From: Clostridia bacterium
GTDB taxonomy: Bacteria > Bacillota > Clostridia > Christensenellales > UBA3700
Direction: 5' to 3'
NCBI GenBank assembly: GCA_900772745.1
Contig: CAAGRV010000113.1
Location: forward strand, 1 to 16,294
DNA: 16,294 nt
Position 1 is the first letter of the stretch. Every line of letters starts with the position of its first letter. The notes below the pieces were generated by a model. It was given only the letters and a program-made list of their open reading frames with translations, was not told the origin of the DNA and did not search any database. Of the stretch, positions 13,853 to 16,294 are shown piece after piece. A program made the position numbers and the translations under genes.

Positions 13853-15130
13853 ATGCTAGATATCAAACTTATTCGTACCAATCCTGACTTAGTCAAAGAA
13901 AATATTAAGAAAAAATTTCAAGATGAAAAACTCGTGCTTGTCGATGAAGTTATCGAGCTCGACAAACAATTTAGAGATGCCAAAAATCGTGGCGACTTCC
14001 TAAGAAGTCAACGCAACACTTTGTCCAAACAAATTGGCGCTTTGATGGCAAAAGGTCAAAAAGACGAGGCTGAAAACACCAAAAAACTCGTGGCAGATTA
14101 TGCAAAAGAATTGGCTGATCTCGAAGTCAAGGAAGAAGAACTCTCCAAAGAAATCAAAACTCGTATGATGGTTATTCCGAATATCATCGACCCATCTGTT
14201 CCTATCGGCAAAGACGACAGCGAAAATGTGGAAATCGAGAAATTCGGCGAGCCTGTTGTGCCTGATTTTGAAGTGCCTTACCACGTTGATATTATGGAAA
14301 AGCTCAACGGCATTGACCTAGACAGCGCAAGACGCACCAGCGGTAATGGTTTCTATTATCTTTGTGGCGACATTGCTCGTTTGCACAGCGCAATTCTCTC
14401 CTATGCAAGAGATTTTATGATTGATAGAGGCTTTACCTATTATATCCCGCCATTTATGATTAGAAGTAGCGTTGTGGACGGCGTTATGAGTTTTAGCGAA
14501 ATGGAAAATATGATGTACAAAATCGAGGGCGAAGACTTGTATCTTATCGGCACAAGCGAGCACTCTATGATTGGCAAGTTTATGGACACAATCATTCCTG
14601 AGAACGAACTTCCAAAGACTCTCACCAGCTATTCTCCTTGCTTCCGCAAAGAGGTTGGCGCACACGGCATCGAAGAGCGTGGCGTATATCGTATCCACCA
14701 ATTCGAAAAGCAAGAAATGATTGTCGTGTGTCACCCTGACGAATCCAAAGATTGGTTCGTAAAACTTTACAACAACACGGTTGACTTCTTCCGTTCGCTT
14801 GATATTCCAGTGCGTACGCTCGAATGTTGCTCTGGTGACCTTGCCGATCTCAAAGTCAAGAGTATCGACGTAGAGGCTTGGTCTCCTCGCCAACAAAAAT
14901 ACTTCGAAGTGGGCAGTTGCTCCAATCTTGGCGACGCTCAAGCTAGAAGACTTGGTATCCGTGTAAAAGGCAAAGACGGCAACTACTTTGCTCACACTCT
15001 CAACAACACCGTTGTAGCTCCACCACGTATGCTCATTGCTTTCCTTGAAAACAATCTCAACGCTGATGGCTCTATCAACATTCCTGGTCCACTCCAAATG
15101 TATATGGGTGGCAAAAAGGTTATAAATTAA
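13853..15130 (+). CDS. serS: seryl-tRNA synthetase
   Basis: 425 residues, class II synthetase that charges tRNA-Ser (and tRNA-Sec where present). The N-terminal arm (about 28-110) is a long antiparallel coiled coil that grips the tRNA long variable arm. Motif 2 is CFRKE (263-267) continuing GAHGIEERGVYRIHQFEKQE, where most bacterial enzymes have a G-x-x-G-x-D/T-RG loop. Motif 3 includes VAPPRMLIAFLE with Arg392. The segment LECCSGDLADLKVKS with EVGSCSNLGDAQARRLGIR also differs from the usual bacterial form. Active-site residues for ATP and serine look intact. GGAG overlaps the leuS stop (TAGGAG) and the ATG follows 6 nt later, so expression is coupled to leuS. The next gene starts 6 nt after its TAA. 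Confidence 0.97.
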   Translation: MLDIKLIRTNPDLVKENIKKKFQDEKLVLVDEVIELDKQFRDAKNRGDFLRSQRNTLSKQIGALMAKGQKDEAENTKKLVADYAKELADLEVKEEELSKEIKTRMMVIPNIIDPSVPIGKDDSENVEIEKFGEPVVPDFEVPYHVDIMEKLNGIDLDSARRTSGNGFYYLCGDIARLHSAILSYARDFMIDRGFTYYIPPFMIRSSVVDGVMSFSEMENMMYKIEGEDLYLIGTSEHSMIGKFMDTIIPENELPKTLTSYSPCFRKEVGAHGIEERGVYRIHQFEKQEMIVVCHPDESKDWFVKLYNNTVDFFRSLDIPVRTLECCSGDLADLKVKSIDVEAWSPRQQKYFEVGSCSNLGDAQARRLGIRVKGKDGNYFAHTLNNTVVAPPRMLIAFLENNLNADGSINIPGPLQMYMGGKKVIN

Positions 15131-15136
15131 TTTGAG

Positions 15137-15976
15137 ATGAAGAAAAATTCACTGCCTACGATCAAAAAGCAACGTATATGGGAACTCGACTTTTTGAGAG
15201 CCGTATGCGTTTTGCTGATGATTTTTGACCATACTCTCTACGATATTGGCGACATTTTCGGCGAGGCTTGGTACAATGCAAAAGGCGGTGAGTTTTTTTA
15301 TAATCTTTGGCAAAATGCCGTGACTTATTGGACTTCTCCTATCAGGGAAGTTGTCCAACCGACCGTCGTCATCATCTTTTGCACCTTATGCGGAATTTCC
15401 ACCGCATTCAGCAAAAGCAATTTTAAGCGTGGAATAAAAGTAGGCATTTGTGCCGCACTTATCTCCATTGTTACCAACGTTTTGGATATGCCTATCAACT
15501 TCGGCATTCTGCACATGTTCACGGTGGCAATTCTCTCGTGGTGCTTGATTGACTTTTTGTGTCGCCACGACTACCGCAAAACTGCCCTTGCTTGTTTGGG
15601 CGTGGGCTTTTCTATCGTCGTTCTCAATGAGATTTTGATGGGCTTTTATCATCAAGATAACTATATTTTCACACAAAACAATACTTGGGGTTGGGTGGGC
15701 GAATTTTTGTGCCCGACACCTTTTCCGTCTATGGACTACCAACCAGTTTTTCCGTTAGTCGGTTATATGCTCATTGGTAGCTCGGTGGCACACGTGCTCT
15801 ATCCCAACAAAAAATCCTTGTTGCCACACCTTGGCAAATACGACTGGTATGCGCCTATCAACTTTTGGGGCAAAATCGCCCTGCCCGTCTATGTCTTGCA
15901 TCAAGTTGTAATCGGTGCTATTCTTGCTCTTATTAGCTTTTTGTTCATCACCAAAGGCGACTTTGTTATTATCTGA
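15137..15976 (+). CDS. HGSNAT_cat/DUF1624-type membrane acyltransferase
   Basis: 279 residues, multi-pass membrane protein with about seven hydrophobic segments (near 18-38, 72-92, 98-118, 122-142, 148-168, 205-222, 247-271). The N-terminal ELDFLRAVCVLLMIFDHTLYD, the RGIKVGICAALIS helix and FGILHMFTVA fit the heparan-alpha-glucosaminide N-acetyltransferase catalytic family (COG3503). Its members move acetyl groups across membranes onto sugars; the bacterial substrate is usually unknown. The conserved His candidates are His32 and His126. ATG 15137 follows the serS stop by 6 nt and has only a weak GAG ribosome site, so it probably depends on translational coupling with serS. The link to tRNA charging is likely positional only. 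The family call is from remembered pattern. Confidence 0.82.
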   Translation: MKKNSLPTIKKQRIWELDFLRAVCVLLMIFDHTLYDIGDIFGEAWYNAKGGEFFYNLWQNAVTYWTSPIREVVQPTVVIIFCTLCGISTAFSKSNFKRGIKVGICAALISIVTNVLDMPINFGILHMFTVAILSWCLIDFLCRHDYRKTALACLGVGFSIVVLNEILMGFYHQDNYIFTQNNTWGWVGEFLCPTPFPSMDYQPVFPLVGYMLIGSSVAHVLYPNKKSLLPHLGKYDWYAPINFWGKIALPVYVLHQVVIGAILALISFLFITKGDFVII

Positions 15977-15981
15977 TTTAT

Positions 15982-16059
15982 CAATCCCTATCGGCTAGTT
16001 TTCACTTGCGTTCTAACTACCCACTTCGCTTATCTAATGGGCAGACTTTTTTTGGATAT
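15982..16059. repeat. palindromic ATCC...GGAT element, copy 4
   Basis: 78 bp, the same length as copy 2. It starts CAATCCCTATCGGCT, has CCCACTT-CGCTTATCTAA-TGGGCAGACTTTTTTT, and ends GGATAT. The inner stems have decayed (CCCA/TGGG only), suggesting an older copy. It begins 6 bp after the stop of the acyltransferase gene, and its T-run could still help end that transcript. Confidence 0.6.
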
Positions 16060-16094
16060 ATTACCTTGTAATGATGACTTATTATTACCTTGTA
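16059..16094 (+). repeat. 12-bp direct repeat pair
   Basis: TATTACCTTGTA occurs at 16059-16070 and again at 16083-16094, a 24-bp period, between repeat copies 4 and 5. It could be a trace of element insertion or slippage. Confidence 0.5.
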
Positions 16095-16119
16095 GATTGG
16101 TGTAAGGAGTAAATGGACG

Positions 16120-16191
16120 ATCCCTCAGTCACACTCCACTTATGTTTCGTGCGACAGCTCCCTTTGCACAAGGCAGCCTTTCTTTACGGAT
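16120..16191. repeat. palindromic ATCC...GGAT element, copy 5
   Basis: 72 bp starting ATCCCTCAGTC and containing GCGACAGCTCCCTTTGCACAAGG (split here: core CCTT-TGCAC-AAGG), then CAGCCTTTCTTTACGGAT. It shares CCCTCAGTC and the GACAGCT-CCCTT core with copy 3, and the CAG-C-TTT...GGAT end with copies 1, 2 and 4. Nothing else was seen in 15977-16228 apart from the repeats. Confidence 0.55.
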
Positions 16192-16228
16192 TTATTTTAT
16201 TATCAATATAAATAAGAGAGCAAGTTCT

Positions 16229-16294
16229 CTACTCCACTTTTGAAAGCGTGAGCCGGGCAAGTTCTTTTTTTGTATTGTCAGGGTAGACGTTTAT
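16229..16294 (-). CDS. possible 3' end of a convergent gene, product unknown
   Basis: From the right edge the minus strand is open for 21 codons (INVYPDNTKKELARLTLSKVE) to TAG 16229-16231. A small hairpin, AGAGA-ACTTGC-TCTCT (16214-16229), follows directly with a TATTTAT tail, consistent with a weak terminator. The other two minus frames stop at once. A 21-codon open stretch is easily chance, so this rests mainly on the stop-plus-hairpin arrangement. No family can be named. Confidence 0.35.
   Translation of the reverse strand: MNVYPDNTKKELARLTLSKVE

Overview
The window looks like chromosomal DNA of a low-to-moderate GC, Gram-positive-type bacterium, most likely an uncultured Clostridia-like Firmicute. 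The evidence is AGGAGA-type ribosome sites, sigma-A-like promoters, many U-tailed terminators, a DegV protein and a very large secreted protease held by a C-terminal membrane helix. Genes read cleanly with TGG for Trp and TGA as stop, so the standard bacterial code fits. No rRNA, tRNA or CRISPR array was seen.

Layout. (a) 1-640: an edge junction. The minus strand carries what looks like the 5' end of an EamA/DMT transporter running off the left edge. It is abutted by a plus-strand fragment of an Ig-like repeat surface protein whose A-rich codon use differs from everything else here. (b) 845-10738: all genes are on the minus strand. They encode a YbjN-fold protein, a ~1400-residue secreted protein joining a papain-like cysteine protease to an M6-type metalloprotease plus repeats and a membrane anchor, a TrmN6-type tRNA methyltransferase, an unknown small protein that may be frameshifted, two small paralogous proteins overlapping by 4 bp, a zinc-ribbon membrane protein, an SGNH hydrolase and a DegV protein. 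Most are short transcription units with their own terminators. (c) 10739-11404: a divergent control region. It holds a strong minus promoter about 220 nt upstream of degV, a row of perfect hairpins, and the leuS promoter. (d) 11405-15976: a plus-strand operon leuS-serS-acyltransferase with 9- and 6-nt gaps. (e) 15977-16294: repeats and possibly the 3' end of a convergent gene.

Short palindromic elements of 40-80 bp with ATCC...GGAT ends occur five times in two clusters (5981-6237 and 15982-16191). They sit within 3 bp of gene ends and look like a MITE/REP-type family. The most striking gene is the double protease: two unrelated catalytic modules, both with recognisable active-site residues, on one surface-anchored chain. 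No multi-gene defence or biosynthetic system was recognised.
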